From: Gadus chalcogrammus
Taxonomy: Eukaryota; Chordata; Actinopteri; Gadiformes; Gadidae
Direction of reading: 5' to 3'
Assembly (NCBI RefSeq): GCF_026213295.1
Contig: NC_079425.1
Location: forward strand, 14,406,504-14,470,503
Length of the DNA stretch: 64,000 bases
Each line of letters starts with the position of its first letter. Positions within the stretch are counted from its first letter, which is position 1. The notes below the pieces were generated by a model, which did not search any database, was not told where the DNA came from, and saw only the letters and a list, made by a program, of their open reading frames with translations. This document shows positions 1-13,236 of this stretch, one piece after another. The position numbers and the translations under genes were made by a program.

Positions 1-2797
1 AAGTTATACATTTTATTTATTTCATTGGCTTGAATTAATTTCATTCTCTTGAATACTTATTTTGGGTTTCTATTCAAGAATTGTCTTTTATTATAGTAAC
101 ACTGATTCTATTTACGTTATTCCTTGGAATAGAAATCCTTAAATATATTTAATTTGCAGGAAATCAATTCTGTCGCTTGAATTTCACTATATTCGTAATG
201 GCTGTTCACAGAATATTTCTTTAGAATTTAGATGTTATAACCTAAACCAGCTAGCCAATTTTGGTTGGTCTAGTTTTTAATAAAAAATGAGTGTTTCAGA
301 GTTGTAAGTGAGGCCCAAGCTTTGTAAACCATCATTATCAAGAAACGGTAATGTTCTTATCGTTTTATTGGGCTATAATGGCTATTATAAAACGGATTAT
401 AACGGCTGCAAACACATGTCTTTCAATATCAAATCACATTCATAGCCTAGTGTAGTCTAGTCAAATCAAACTGCCTATTTATGAATGTAGCCTTTCTAAG
501 GTCTATCTTCATATTTTGATAAGCCTATGTTCTTATCGCAATACTGTCAACTGGAATGCTTATTTAAACCTTTAATATCTTTGTTGTAGCCATACCTCCG
601 GCCCTGCTGAGGTTGGCAATGCAGGAGTTTTGGTCTATGGAGAATTAATGATTTATGATTAAGAAGTAATTGCGGGGAACACATGAGAGTAGAGACACAT
701 ATGGACCTGCAGATATGGCCAAACTTAAGAAGCAATTACTCTGTTGCCCAACCTTGACCTTCAACTGCTTTGTTTAGATCAAGCTCTGGTACATTGAATT
801 CAAAATTATAATATGTAACATGAAATGCATCTAAATGTTTTCTAAGTGAGGGGCTGCCATTGGACCTCAGTCAAGTGTAAAGGAAAGTGTGTAATATTCA
901 GTATTCTTCTGCTGAAGACAATAATGTAAGGTCAAAGTTTCTGATACAGAGCTTTGTAAATGCAAGGAGGACAGCAAATACAAATCCTGGGGGAGGACAG
1001 ACAGGTTGTGAGGGAAAAGTAACAGGGTTTTATTCAAAACGGTGGTAAATTGAAGGGTGTAAATCCATCTTAAAATCTTCATGGAAGGTTTCCTGTGAGG
1101 TCTTCAGGGGTAAACTGGAGGCTGGATAGATGACTAGAGGATGTCTCTCTTCTTCTGATTTCTTCACGGGGGATATGTTCATTCTGTCTTGTACATGGCT
1201 AACTGGCTTGTAGCCTAATGGCTGGCAGGTGTTCTCTATTGCCAATCAGTTGCAGCAGTTGAACTGGATAATACTGATGGTCTCAACTTCTCCCAGTTTG
1301 TCTCTTTGAGGGAACGGTGTTGTCCGTGGTTCGGATACCCTCTTCTCCTTCTTATTGTGGAGGATCTTGGGCATCTTGGCCCTCCACAATGCATATAACC
1401 TACCTATTGCATTCTGTCATTAAAATAATTCAACAAAACATTGCAGCGTAAGTCAAAACAACATCATTATTAAAGATACCAACCTATGAGATAATTATAT
1501 ACAATTAAAAACAAATGGATGAACAGCCTGGCTTATTCTGTGAAATCGCTTTTCCTTTTTGTTGTTAGGCTGTGTTATATCGCTGTCCTGGCATGTATTT
1601 GAACTAACCCCATGGGGGTTGAGTAAAGTATTACAAGGCAATGATTTACCAAGGCTTGAAGTTATGTTTGCCTCTATCTCAGCATCCCCTTGTAGAGACG
1701 TGGTTGGTACCTAGTCAAACATCACCATCTCATGAATATAACCGAACGTCATCACTCTCTTGCAACATACTGTGTATAATTTCTAAATACCCGGATATAC
1801 CGTAATGCCTCATTACAGCAAAAAGCTTACTGTACAATTTTTTTTATTGTCCCATAATGTGGACTGAATGTCGATTGCAATATGTGATTAGTTAATTCTA
1901 AATTTCTAAATTCTACACAGTGTTGTACAAAGTTTTTGATTCAGGCCCAATCTGTGTTACTTTGTACCCTTGCTGTGCCAGCCTTAATACCCCTGCTGTT
2001 TGGTCCGAGCATCCTAACCCGAGCAGAAGTGTTTCCGCCGCAGTCCTCTCAGTAACCATGGGAACAGATATGTTTCCTATTAAAATATGCCCAGTGGTAA
2101 AGGATTACAGTGCAATGTTTTAGCATGGTTCAACAAACCTTCACCAATAGCAAATGTTCTTTTCATGAATAAATCTATATGCAGTACGCCATCACTGCAA
2201 AAAGCTGATTAGATGTGCATGAGTTTGCTTGATCTATGCACAGTTTATGCAGACAATTTAACAGCTATTGGTGTTATTTGGCATGACAGGATTTTGTCTT
2301 TCAGTATGCTTCGCTGTTTGATGACAAAGTATCTTCTGATGTTGTAAGGTACGAGACTCCCACACTAACTCGCTTCACAAGGCAATTCATATTTATTGTT
2401 TTTTGCATGCCATTTCTTTATACGTGAGAATTGATTACCTTTGAGATCAGTCAATTAATGCCTGGTCTTTATCCTGCTCTCTAAAATGTGAAGCCACTCC
2501 TACACTTGAGCTACACTTCAACAGAATATTTAGCGTTAAGCCCTGCAGACTGACAGATAAAACCCCTTTTAGCCGGCCGTACCTGCAGGCTGGGTGGGGT
2601 GGGGTTGTTCAAGGGTAGTGACCAGGACTTAGAGTCTGGAGCCTGGGGGATCCTCTTAAGCCCCAAGAGAGGAGCAAAGATCCCTCCTCCCTGATGGGGA
2701 GCTACTTAATGGATGACAGAGTGTGTAAACCACAGGGAGAGCCTGCCTAACCCAAAACACTGCTGTGAGAACACTTAGGCGCAGATGGGGTTCTGCC
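1..2797. other. Noncoding, nothing recognised
   Basis: AT-rich sequence with only short random open frames and no splice-site-bounded coding block or repeat that I can name. It may be intron or intergenic DNA of the plus-strand gene that ends at 18426. Confidence 0.5.
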
Positions 2798-2944
<147 letters not shown>

Positions 2945-3540
2945 TCTAGCACACATTCACAAAGCCATATTTTTAAAACATTTTAACATAGATTAACTCT
3001 GCCTTTTGATGTGAATTGGTTTCCACTTTTAGTATATCTGGTTATGAGTCTGATCTAGATAGAATTTGTGAATATTTGAAATATAATCTGAATAACAAAG
3101 GCTGTTCATTAAGAGGACAGTGAATCTCGCAGGGTCATCTGCTTTTACTGCTTTTAGGCTCATAACAGTTCTCGTGGTCCCATGATCTTTCCAGCTTTAG
3201 TTTTTTCAAACACTTTGGGTCCTGACCTTTAAGAAATGCTGGTCTAAAACAGCATGCTCACTAATGCCCGGAAGCAGCCGTACAGACGGCATGTTCAGAG
3301 ACTCAACCGAAGCCTGCGAAACCCACTAACAATTAATTAAGACAAAGAAACCTTTGAAATGATTGTATCGCTGGTAATTGTTCCAGGAAATCTGAGCCCT
3401 AAAGGTATTGAATTGTTGAATGTTTCTTCAGGATCAATGTGAACTCTCAGAATAGGTTTAGTTTAAGATTTAATATAACATAATTGCTGAAGGGTAGTGC
3501 CGACCCTGGAAGAGAATAGATCAAGTGTTTCTCACTGAAT

Positions 3541-3760
3541 GAGAATAATTCATTCATTTATCCACTCATCCATCCATTCATTCATCCCTCCATAAACCAT
3601 CCACCTGTACATTTATCCATCAATTCATCCCTCCATATTCCATCCATTCATACCTCCATATAGCATCCATCTGTGCATTTATCTATCCATTCTTCCCACC
3701 ACATACCATCTATCGACCCATCAATTTATCCATCCATTCATCAATTTAACATCCAAACAT
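3541..3760. repeat. Degenerate CCATCCATTCAT-type tandem repeat
   Basis: Repeated variants of ATCCATCCATTCATCCCTCC over about 220 bp, with larger echoes (ATACCATC, CATCTGTGCATTTATC) spaced about 50-60 bp apart. Confidence 0.8.
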
Positions 3761-4463
3761 CCTTTCTACGGCTTTCAAAAGAAAGATAAAATCAAGCAAT
3801 TACAACTGTTAAAATAATCCCCAAGTATTCTTTCAAATTCCCCTTTTTGCGGTGGAGCCCTGAATCCTAGTGTGAAGTCATGTTTGAGTGGAGCTCCAGC
3901 CCCATATAAGAACACTTCACGCCGCCGCTAAGCCGGGCTTTGGGAGGATTGTCCTCATAGTATTGTTTTGACTTCCCACAGCTGTGCCTTGCATGGCGAT
4001 TGGATAAAGCATGTTGCTGTTAAAGGGCCGATGGATCATTCCACGACTCCATGACCCAGGGGGGCGGGAAGGGCTCCTGTCGGTCCCCTACCCTTTCAAC
4101 TCTTTCATTTTGCTGCACTTGTCAAAGCACACACTGGCCGTATGTTTATTTAATACCGCCTGCGTCTTGGCGCCCAGCACACCCTGGGCCACTTTAAAAA
4201 TGCATCAACTGAAAAAAGTCAAACAATAAGTTGAGTTGAGTTTTCTGCCCGAGAAGGAATGCAGCTGTTATTGAGCTTATTTCAAAGCTGCTGCTTGGCT
4301 TCTCAACACTTGCTTGTGAGGCTTTTGAAGCATGATAATGTGTTAAATATATACTTAAGAGTCATCGATGGTAGGCCTATACACAAATATATTCTAATAA
4401 AATTCTAAAATAGTTTGCCATTGACATGAAGACAAATAGTAAAAATGAATACCAAATTATGTA

Positions 4464-5050
4464 GGGGATAATGTATAGAACGCCGGTCATTATCGGGAAA
4501 ATAAGCCCTGACAGGGCGAACAGGACACCAACGCGCAGCGGAGGTGTATTGCTTTGCCCTGAAGGGGCTTATTTTCGATAATGACTGCCAACGTTCTATA
4601 CCTTGTCCCGCTTATTACACGGCTACTAGCCAAAACTAAAAAATAACTTTTTACAATTTATTTGTTACCAGCATTCGTAGTGTTGATCAGCAGAGAAATA
4701 GTCCGCCAAAGACGTTGAAGTCGCTTAGCAACCGAAGACAAGTTACCGGACTACTTGCGGAGTGATACCAAAGACGTCATTAGAGACAAAAAATCCTCTG
4801 TTTTCCTTGAAAGCGGTCAATTATACTTAGCAACGGTGAATTATCAAATATAATTCACCGCCGGAAGTTGTGAAGGGCCCATGCAAGTGAACGGAGCGTT
4901 CGACAGCATTGAGAAGACCCATGTAATAAATATTTATAACATTGCCCATGATCAAATAATGAAAAGAATTGTAATGTTTTGTTGATAGCCAACATGAGCG
5001 GAGGTCAGCCACGCTAATTCTGAATCCTGAATCCCAGCCCATTCTTCTCT
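4464..5050. mobile_element. Candidate nonautonomous DNA element with a terminal hairpin
   Basis: Positions 4464-4510 and 4553-4608 form an imperfect inverted repeat (arms around TATAGAACG, TCATTATCG, AAAATAAGCCC, CAGGGC) with a ~40-base loop. Downstream sequence to about 5050 includes a second small hairpin (GGTGAATTAT / ATAATTCACC near 4830-4860). The pattern resembles repeated, noncoding fish DNA transposons, but I cannot name the family. The 3' boundary is uncertain. Confidence 0.5.
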
Positions 5051-7203
5051 GTGTCTAGCGAGAATAAGCGCAGTATCAACGTTGCATACTTGTTTCTCTG
5101 AATTCTTGTCCTCCCTGCGAGACATGAAGAGGCTGTTTTCTGGAAAAGGGCTGAGCTATCCACAGCCTAATCACCCGTGAGCATTCCCACCGATGTTCAG
5201 ATGAGTTTGGGCCCCGCCTCAGGCTGCAGCGTTCCAGAGAAAAACAACGGCTTGCTCCAGTGTTAATCAGGAGGTTAATGGAAGGTTAATAGGAGAGGCG
5301 AAGGCAAACTGAAAACCTTAATGCATTATGCAAATTCAATGAGCAAAGAGATGTACGTTTAGTACATGCTGCTGAGCTGTTGATGCCAATTAGTAGTTAA
5401 AACACATCCACCTTTGATGCCCGAGAAAGACGTTTCATTATTTCATTAAGAGCTTGAGCCCATGACATGTAATATGTTTACAGCATTCATGTTGTAATAC
5501 ACTGGATTTAGATCACTAACTTATTCCTTTTCTGTCTCTTTGTTTGAATAATTAAAAAAGCCTGTGAGCACACACTGATAGCAATGTATTTTTAGTGGAA
5601 TTACCTCTCATTACTCTAACATGGGTTTAATGGTTTCAAGATGGGGAGATCTAGAGTGTTCTTGTTTGCACATAGAAGTGCAGTTGAGAGATAAATGTTC
5701 AGAGTCTTTGGGGCATCGCCTCAATGTCCTGAACTCCAAACAGTGAAGAGGGAGTTTTTGTTGTTGTTGTACTAGCAGGGTAAATCACTTGGAGACTTTA
5801 CAAGCGAACTTGGCCAACACTTCTCTGTCTAACCTTGGCGAACGTTGTTTTTCGTCGACTCATTTGGGGGCTACAGGAACCCATTTTCCCAGACCTGCCT
5901 TTGTCCTCTGTGGTGCGGGCCGCGCCAGCTGTGGCTCCTTCGGATCAGCCATGGTCGCTATTGTCCTGTCCTTTGTCCTCCTCAACGTCCTTCTTTGTCC
6001 TCTGCTCTCCACGTGCAAACTCCACTAAGACAACTCCAGCACTTTACAGAAAAACACTGCATTTAAAGAGTGTCCCTCGTGGTTAAATCCTCACAGACCT
6101 TCATCATGACCCTGAACGTCTACATCATATTAGAGCAGCGTCAGGGCACCATTTTAACAGCGTTTCACTGAAGAGAGGAAACATTGTCATACAAAGAGTA
6201 GTTTATTAAATGACCCTACAAACGATTTAATAAATTGATTGAGATCCTTAATGGCCATGGTCAAATAACCGCCAAATCTTTTTATCCAACACTTCCTCTT
6301 AGCCCACATACACAGAATGAGATGATTTAAGCGTAGGGAACAGACAAGAAAGTTGCTTTTCTGGCCCAAATATGCCCGAATCTGTGTCAGGCTGTCTCGC
6401 TTCTGGCTCAAAGCCTATTTCGAGGTTCGACCCAGGCCGTTGTTCATTATTATTGCTAAACACTCTCACAGCACGACAACTCCCGCATATCTCTGCAGTG
6501 TGATTGGGTTGATTCTTTTTTTTATCACTAAGAGCACATACTTGTATTTTGTGTTGAAAAGTTTAAGATTAAATACTCATAAAATCAGACTGAATCGATG
6601 TTCCTATTGTAAACAAGTAGTACTTGTCGATACATCCCAGTGTTTTCAGTGACAATAACAAGGACAAGGGGAAAAAAGCAAAAACTATTTGATAGCCTAT
6701 TCTGTGCCCCTGGCTTCTTCACAAGCTTGAGTGGATCTGAAATAGAGAAATAGATTTTGGACAAGGTTTGACAATAAAAAAGCGTGAAAAATGTGTAAGA
6801 GCCATCAATCTAATGGCCAATATGAACGACAGTTCAGTTTAGAGCAGGAGACGGAGGAGGATGGGGGAGGAAGGGTTGGGGGAAGGAATGGGGGGGAGGG
6901 GGGCTGAAGGAGCTAGACGACTATAAATCAAAACACCTCTGGGCATCCAAAGATGGAATTGCAGAGATTGTGTGCTGGTGCTTCAGTGAATTATGCATTT
7001 AAATATGTATGCGGAAGATAAAATTGGAAAAGAAGGAATTGAATTGCCTTTGTTCACTGTGACTGTATTAATATATCCACACACATGGTGCAAGCTGAAA
7101 AACGGTGTACTGGTTTTCAGTCTGCTGCTGGGTTCTGGTGCGGTACATGTGTAAGTACTGCTCATAGGCAGCTGGAAACACATGATGTGTGCCCATCTGC
7201 TGG

Positions 7204-7290
7204 GATAAATAGAGAGAGACAGACAGAGAGAGAGCGAGAGAGAGCGAGAGAGAGCGAGAGAGAGAGAGAGAGGGAGAGAGGGAGAGAGGG
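7204..7290. repeat. GA-rich low-complexity tract
   Basis: (GA)n with GAGC and GAGG variants. The open frames on both strands here (Ser/Leu- or Arg/Glu-rich) come from the repeat and are not genes. Purine-rich sequence continues more loosely to about 7570. Confidence 0.85.
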
Positions 7291-7999
7291 AGAATGGACG
7301 AAATAAACAAGGTTGGAAGCAAGTCGCTCTGCGAGAGGGAGAGAGTACTGTAGTATTGAGTATTATAGAGATGGAGAGATAAAGGGAGAGATAGACGGTA
7401 GATAGAGAGAAAAAAATGCTAGGGTGGATGAGGGATAAGAGGGAGGTAGGGGAGAAAGGAAAGGAGATGAGTGCAGAAGGAGCAACAATTAGGTATGTAA
7501 AAGGGGTAGGAGGATGGAGAAAGGGAGACTTATGGAGTGAGGAGTTAGGGAGAAGATAAAGAAAGGGAGGTGTTTTTCTTCTGGTGGTTCCCTTTGATTT
7601 TCTTTTGCCTATACTTTTATCCAACATGTAAACTGAACTGACTATCATGTTTATGCAGAACCTCTATCTTTTGGCGGTTGAAACACTCATCCATTCCTGT
7701 GATAATTATGTATTACAGTATATATATTGAATCCTATCATTGAAATTGACCTTTGGAAATTTGATTTGTTATTTTGAAACAACACGGTAAGAAGCTAAGA
7801 TGCACTTTTAGTATTCCATCTTCCGAACATTTTAGTTTCACCACGGCAGACCCATGTCCATAACATCCGCCATCACATTATTACGTACCCCATTGTAATT
7901 CTATTTTTTTTCCATTGAGGCAAAGGGAAAATAGCATAGATGTTTGGGTGGCGTAGAAAACATAAATGTTTTCATTATTCGCCCAGAGCCCATGTCGTC

Positions 8000-8165
8000 G
8001 GACATACACACATTCATACACCGAGTGCGGGGTAAACTGTCCAAGGCAACAGGCAGCTTGTCGAGAGTATTTAGGATGAGGGATAGACAGCTTGCTCAGG
8101 GACCCCTCAATACTTAGCAAGGGGGAGCCAGGGATCAAACCACCGCCTCCTGTGCCACTGCCACT
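8000..8165 (-). mobile_element. SINE-like interspersed repeat fragment
   Basis: Read on the minus strand, it has GGTTTGATCCCTGGCTCCC (box B-like) followed by CCCTGAGCAAGC and related sequence. This is the familiar head-and-tail pattern of common fish tRNA-derived repeats. No poly-A tail or target-site duplication was identified. Confidence 0.45.
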
Positions 8166-8413
8166 GTATTTATATATATTATATGTATGCCTATTTGGAA
8201 AACAGGCCAGTGATTGGTTACCTCCTTATGGTGCCACCCGACAACATCTCCAGATTGTTTATACTTTATTACACAGAGCATGGGAGAAAATACTGAGAAT
8301 TTGCCATAGAGCCAATTCTCAGTAGATCTAAACTCACTTTCTCCAGAACCTGCAGCATTTTCACAACAGCTAGAGCCATGATTATGATCAAATAGAAGAG
8401 GCAGTCTTATTAT

Positions 8414-8660
8414 TATCCTATGTGTGTGAATGTGAGGTCTGTGGGTGTGATCAAGAGTGAATGTGTGTCCGTGTGCAAGAGAGAGAGTGAAATTATCTGT
8501 TTGTTTATATGTGTGTGTGGTGTGTGTGTGTGTGTGTGTCTGTGTGTATTTGTGTCCCTGAAAGCGAGGAAGTGTGTGTGTGTTAGACAGAGAGAGAAAG
8601 AGGGCGAGAACCAGAGAGGGTGAGGGAGAGAGGAGGGAGAGGAGAGAGGGAGAGAATCTT
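8414..8660. repeat. GT- and GA-rich low-complexity tract
   Basis: Degenerate GTGTGT runs (8419-8582) merge into GAGAGAG-rich sequence (8586-8655). Confidence 0.8.
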
Positions 8661-8700
8661 TTTGTCTGTGTGTGCGCATGCAGCTTCTTATTCTCGTGTA

Positions 8701-8921
8701 ATGCCCTGTAGGCTGTAGTCTCCACGTCCCTGTAGGGTGTAGTCTCCACCCTCCTGTAGTGTCCACCCTCCTATCGGGTGTAGCCGTCACCCCCTGTAGG
8801 GAGTAGTCCCTACCCTCCTGTAGGGTGTATTCTCCACATCCCTGTAGTCTAGTCTCCACCCTTCTTTAGGGTGTAGTCTTCACCCTTATTTAGGTGTAGC
8901 CTTATTTAGGTGTAGCCTCCA
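8701..8921. repeat. Minisatellite, ~27-32 bp unit
   Basis: About eight diverged copies of CCTCCTGTAGGGTGTAGTCT followed by CCACC, with unit length changes and decay toward the 3' end (TTATTTAGGTGTAGCC twice). Confidence 0.85.
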
Positions 8922-11900
8922 AAAAATTGTATGTCTATACACAAGCTGTACATGTCGTCTGTGCGGTCAGCGATATGAGATATCATAAAGATGTCTGCAG
9001 ATGATTTCCATGTTTTGTCTGCTGGAGATATCAATAGTCAATAGGAGTTCAGCAGCCAGTTGTTCTCTTGGAATGACATTTAAGGTGAGGAAAGGCCCGG
9101 CAGTCATGTTTTTTCCACTTCTGGTTATTTCGCTTAAAATACTATTTTGTATGCACTGTATTGGTTCTGCCTTGTATTTTTATGTATCTGTGTCTTTATT
9201 ATCTTATTTTATGACTGTTTTAAAGCACACTGTGTCACCTGTTTAGGAAAGGTGAATAATCAAACTTTCTTAATTACTTATTAAAAAAATATATTGTGCT
9301 GTTGTGGACAGTATTAGACGGAGAGGACAGCTGTCTTTCCTAACCGTCATTTTGCAATGTTTTCATGAGACAAAAACCTGAGATTTCACAAGCAGGGTTG
9401 GCTTGTGGCATTTCGGTTTTACACTGACCAGAGTGACCACAGATTTCTACACAATGACACACAAACCCTCTGAGCACCGTCTGTGCAAAGGACACGTTGC
9501 GTTGCTGCCAGACCGTTTGGGTGGCTGACAGAAATGTATATGCCAGAGAGAAGCAGCATGAGATTGTACAGGGATGGAGGTGTTTTTGGTGGAGACAAAG
9601 ACGGTAGTGGACAAGAAACTGCACTTTCTTTGTACTTCTCATTGTCGTAATCACTAGAGACCTTGGCGTCCTTTCAGACTGAGTGTTTCTGAAGGTAATT
9701 GTGAAACCAAGTGTAATCCAATATCTTCAAAAGCCCATTCACCTTCATGATGATGTGTCACCTCCTGAGGCAGCTCCCAGGACATGTTTGTGTCATCCAA
9801 ATAAAGAATAGGTCAACATGCGGACTTACTCTGTGATGCACGAAACACAACCTAGGTACAAATGTGCGCTGTTGTGTAATTTATGAAAGAGCTCACTAGA
9901 GTGTCAAGGTTCTCAGTGTCCACTATCAGAATCAATCTCCTATCCCCCCAAAACAAACCCCTTCTGCAGATCCCTGAGTTCCTGAGCAAAGTTTCTTGAA
10001 TTCCAAGAAAGATGTCTGGCTCCTGGGGTCCACCAAAATAAAATATCCAAAAATATCTACTCCTGAGTTCAAATCTCGGTTGGCACTGTATGTTTTTAAG
10101 TGTTAGTAATCCATCTACATTCATTTGAAGTCCCAATCTAGACCCTTTAGTGGTAAAAACACAACCTTTTTCTTACTCTCCTGCGGCTAGAATTAATAAT
10201 GAAGTCCACCACAAAATGTCTGAGTTTTGCGTAGGGTTCTCGCCTCCCCCGGAAGCCCTGGGTGGTAACCTCCGGCTCTCTCTGAGGAAGTGCCCCCTAT
10301 GGAGAGGGGTCTGAATAATCCATGGTTGTGAAAACATCCTCCCCCTCCACCCCCTCCAGCAACTGCAACATGAGACTCCTGTGCAATCTGCTTCACCCTC
10401 GTTTTTGACAACCATGTCCAAAACATGGAAGATAACACTTGTGCCCATAACAGAGGCATCGGCACTACAACTGCAGTTGGTTCATGGGCAGCACTTGTGT
10501 GGCCTCCCAAGAGGTTAGGATTGCGGCCAAAATCTGCATCTTCTGTAGGTCTGGTATTGAACAAGTTACTCTCCTATACACTTTCATCAAGCTCAAATGA
10601 ATCATTGCGTGTGCTAGAGCTTGGCTCGTTGTTTAACACGAGGCTAGGAATGAACCAGCGTAGTGCATCATCATCATAGTATTTCAGACACATAAGCAGG
10701 AGAATGGTTGAACAAGGCCAACGCTTTCATATCATTCTTGGTACTGCTGGTTTTGTGTGACCCATTGTCACACACAAGAGTATGTGAATGATGCATAGAC
10801 AATAGAGAGAGAAGATAGTTTAGGTTCATTGAAAGGCAGTGTACATCGGAGACATTTATGAAATGAATTCAACTCTGAGTTGTTTACCGCTGTGGAAGTC
10901 CTATCCTGGATTTTCAGATTTGTTGTCACAGACAGCTGGACTCGAAGATAAAGACACAGGACTTTGAGTCCTTCAATCTACTGGCTTGAACCATCCTATG
11001 ACTCATGTTATTTGGGAAATAAAACTCAGTAAAGATGAAGCCTAGCAAGGTATTTACCTCCTTAGTTGATCGTGCAGCTATGAAAAACTCACTGTGAATA
11101 ATTGTGTGAGGGTGAGGAAAATGTTGCAACATGTCTCTAATATCTCAATTCAAGTGGCAGCTAATGAACTGGGTCAATCACACTGATATTATAGATTTCC
11201 TGCCAGCTGACTTCTGTGATTAGAATGAAATAGAAGATGGTTGGCATAATGTCTCAGGTTTCATCAACCCATGAAATGGCAAGCTGTTGTTGCCATATTA
11301 CAATGCTGGCCTAAGATGTGTGTCATACATCATAAAATCTACGATCTTGACCCTCATGTCTTCAGAAGCATTCAAGCACTACAACTAGAGCTAAACTCCT
11401 GGCTGGTTGTAATTGGCATTGTGTAGATTATGTTGTGTTTAGTTCCACCTTATTATATTCATTCCAAGCCATTCCAGCTTAAAATGTGTTCACTGGGCTA
11501 ATTAGCTTGCGCTGAGATACTGACCGTTGGTTTGTAGCTGTCTATGGGCCACATGGGGGAACAATGCTGAACCATGGGAATCATGTCCTCATTGTCGGCA
11601 ATGTCCTTACTGGGAGGGAGTTCCTAGCTCACTGCCATGTAGTTGAGCTGGTTGAAAACATCATCCTGCAGGGTACAACTTAGGGAAAAGTCCCTGCCTC
11701 GATTCTCAGCTCCTCCCGGATAATATTGGTTAAGGGGGTGTAGCAAACACAAGCCTTCGCTATTGTTCAAAGGAAGCTAGCAAGGGCTGACCAACCTGTT
11801 GTTATCAGGCCCCCAGGAGCATTGCATACTTCCGCAATCCACCAGTGCTCAGCGGCCATGCCTGGTATTGCAGCTTTTTAAGCGGGCTGTGGACGAGTCC

Positions 11901-12919
11901 TTTGATCCATGGGGCCCAGAAGTAGATATCCCCGTTCACTCCAATACAAGTGGGAAACAGGAATGTGTCTCCGCAAAACATGTCTGGATATCAATCAAAT
12001 GCTCATAATTATCTTTATACCATGTTTTAATAAAATGTAAGTTTTCTCTTTTCAAAACGCCACCTCAAACGTTTTAGGAGCCGTATTAATTTCTGCAGGA
12101 GAAGGAGGGGTGGGGAGCTGAAAGGAGTCGTAGCAAAACAAAACTTGTTTCAGCCCGTAATCCGAGAGGGCTCAGTGCACGGCTCCGTTAACTTCTCATG
12201 TCCGAGGTTTTTCTCTTTACTTAACATGAATGATGTTGATGGTTTTTAGGCACTGTGGTGACTTTTTATCACTTAAATTCGGAGAGGGATTTGTAGACTG
12301 GTTCATCTGTGCACTTAATAACACACGTTCCTCTGCTTGCGATCATTGCGGTTCACCTTTATGTGTATATATTTGGTCATTTGATTCCCGTTCCAGAAAC
12401 AGAAAAAGATATTAATAAACGAGTGGTAAGTATGATTTCTGGAAATACACGTTTTTTTCCTTATCAGAACAAAAAGGGACAAACTAATCTAAAATAATAA
12501 TATAAATAACAACAATTATTAAATAATTGTTGCCTAAATGGCAGGAGGAGTGTAATTTAAAGATCACATATAGAGAATCACTGGGGGGTTAGTAACTTAT
12601 ACTTCCATGGTCGGTAAACAATGCTGCTGTGCTCGCTCAGACCTCTTGCTTATGATGCTACAATGCTAACAATGCTAGAGAACGAGAATATTGCTACATC
12701 CGGAACGTCATGCCCTTGGGCGTGGTTGGGCTCCCATGATGCGGAAGCAAGTCTCTCCTTGATGTTGCCTTGCGCCATTGAGCAGTTTTCATAGGAATGA
12801 ATGAGCGCCATGTTTTAATCCTCTGTCCTTTTCTTTATAGGTCCATGGTTGTTATAGGCATGCAGGCTTACCAAATCCAATGGAAGGAGGAAGGAGGGAA
12901 TGGCATTAACATTTTAGAT

Positions 12920-12975
12920 TTTGTCATTTTGCAGATGCTTTTAACCCAAAATTACTTACAAATGAAGATTTAGGA
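12920..12975 (+). mobile_element. Tail fragment of a SINE/LINE family
   Basis: TTTTGCAGATGCTTTTAACC followed by CAAAATTACTTACAA matches the widespread fish tail of the type 'ATTTAGCAGACGCTTTTATC'. Another piece is at 56512-56560. Confidence 0.5.
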
Positions 12976-13139
12976 CTATTACAGCATACAATCCAAATTG
13001 AAGAAAAAAAAAGAAGCAACTAGTTCAACAACAACAATTGGCCATTGAAAAGCCAGAATTACAGGGTTAGTTTATTTATTTTTTTACCTATTTATATTGG
13101 GGTAGTGGTAGTGAGAAAAGTCACAGTAGATTGAGATCT

Positions 13140-13236
13140 ATAGTATCTGAATATCAGGACGGCTGTGATCATCTTCGGCACTCGGCCTACGGCCTCGTAC
13201 CTACGACCGAATCATAGCCGTGCTGATATTCAGTAC
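13140..13236. mobile_element. Short palindromic element (MITE-like)
   Basis: CTGAATATCAGGACGGCTGT near 13147 pairs with the complement of AGCCGTGCTGATATTCAG near 13232. The inner part (CACTCGGCCTACGGCCTCGT) is also partly self-complementary. The whole ~90 bp can fold into one imperfect hairpin. Confidence 0.65.

Noticed and set aside
6983..7648. 221-codon minus-strand frame
   Set aside because: Ser/Leu/Pro-rich because it covers purine-rich low-complexity DNA; no domain and no splice context.
8135..8859. Overlapping 204- and 148-codon minus-strand frames
   Set aside because: They span a minisatellite and GT/GA tracts; unit-repeat translations (e.g. repeated Leu-Gln-Gly) explain them.
10193..10564. 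Overlapping frames on both strands in a slightly GC-richer patch
   Set aside because: Neither strand gives a recognisable domain or a consistent splice-bounded exon; possibly a decayed transposon, but unsupported.
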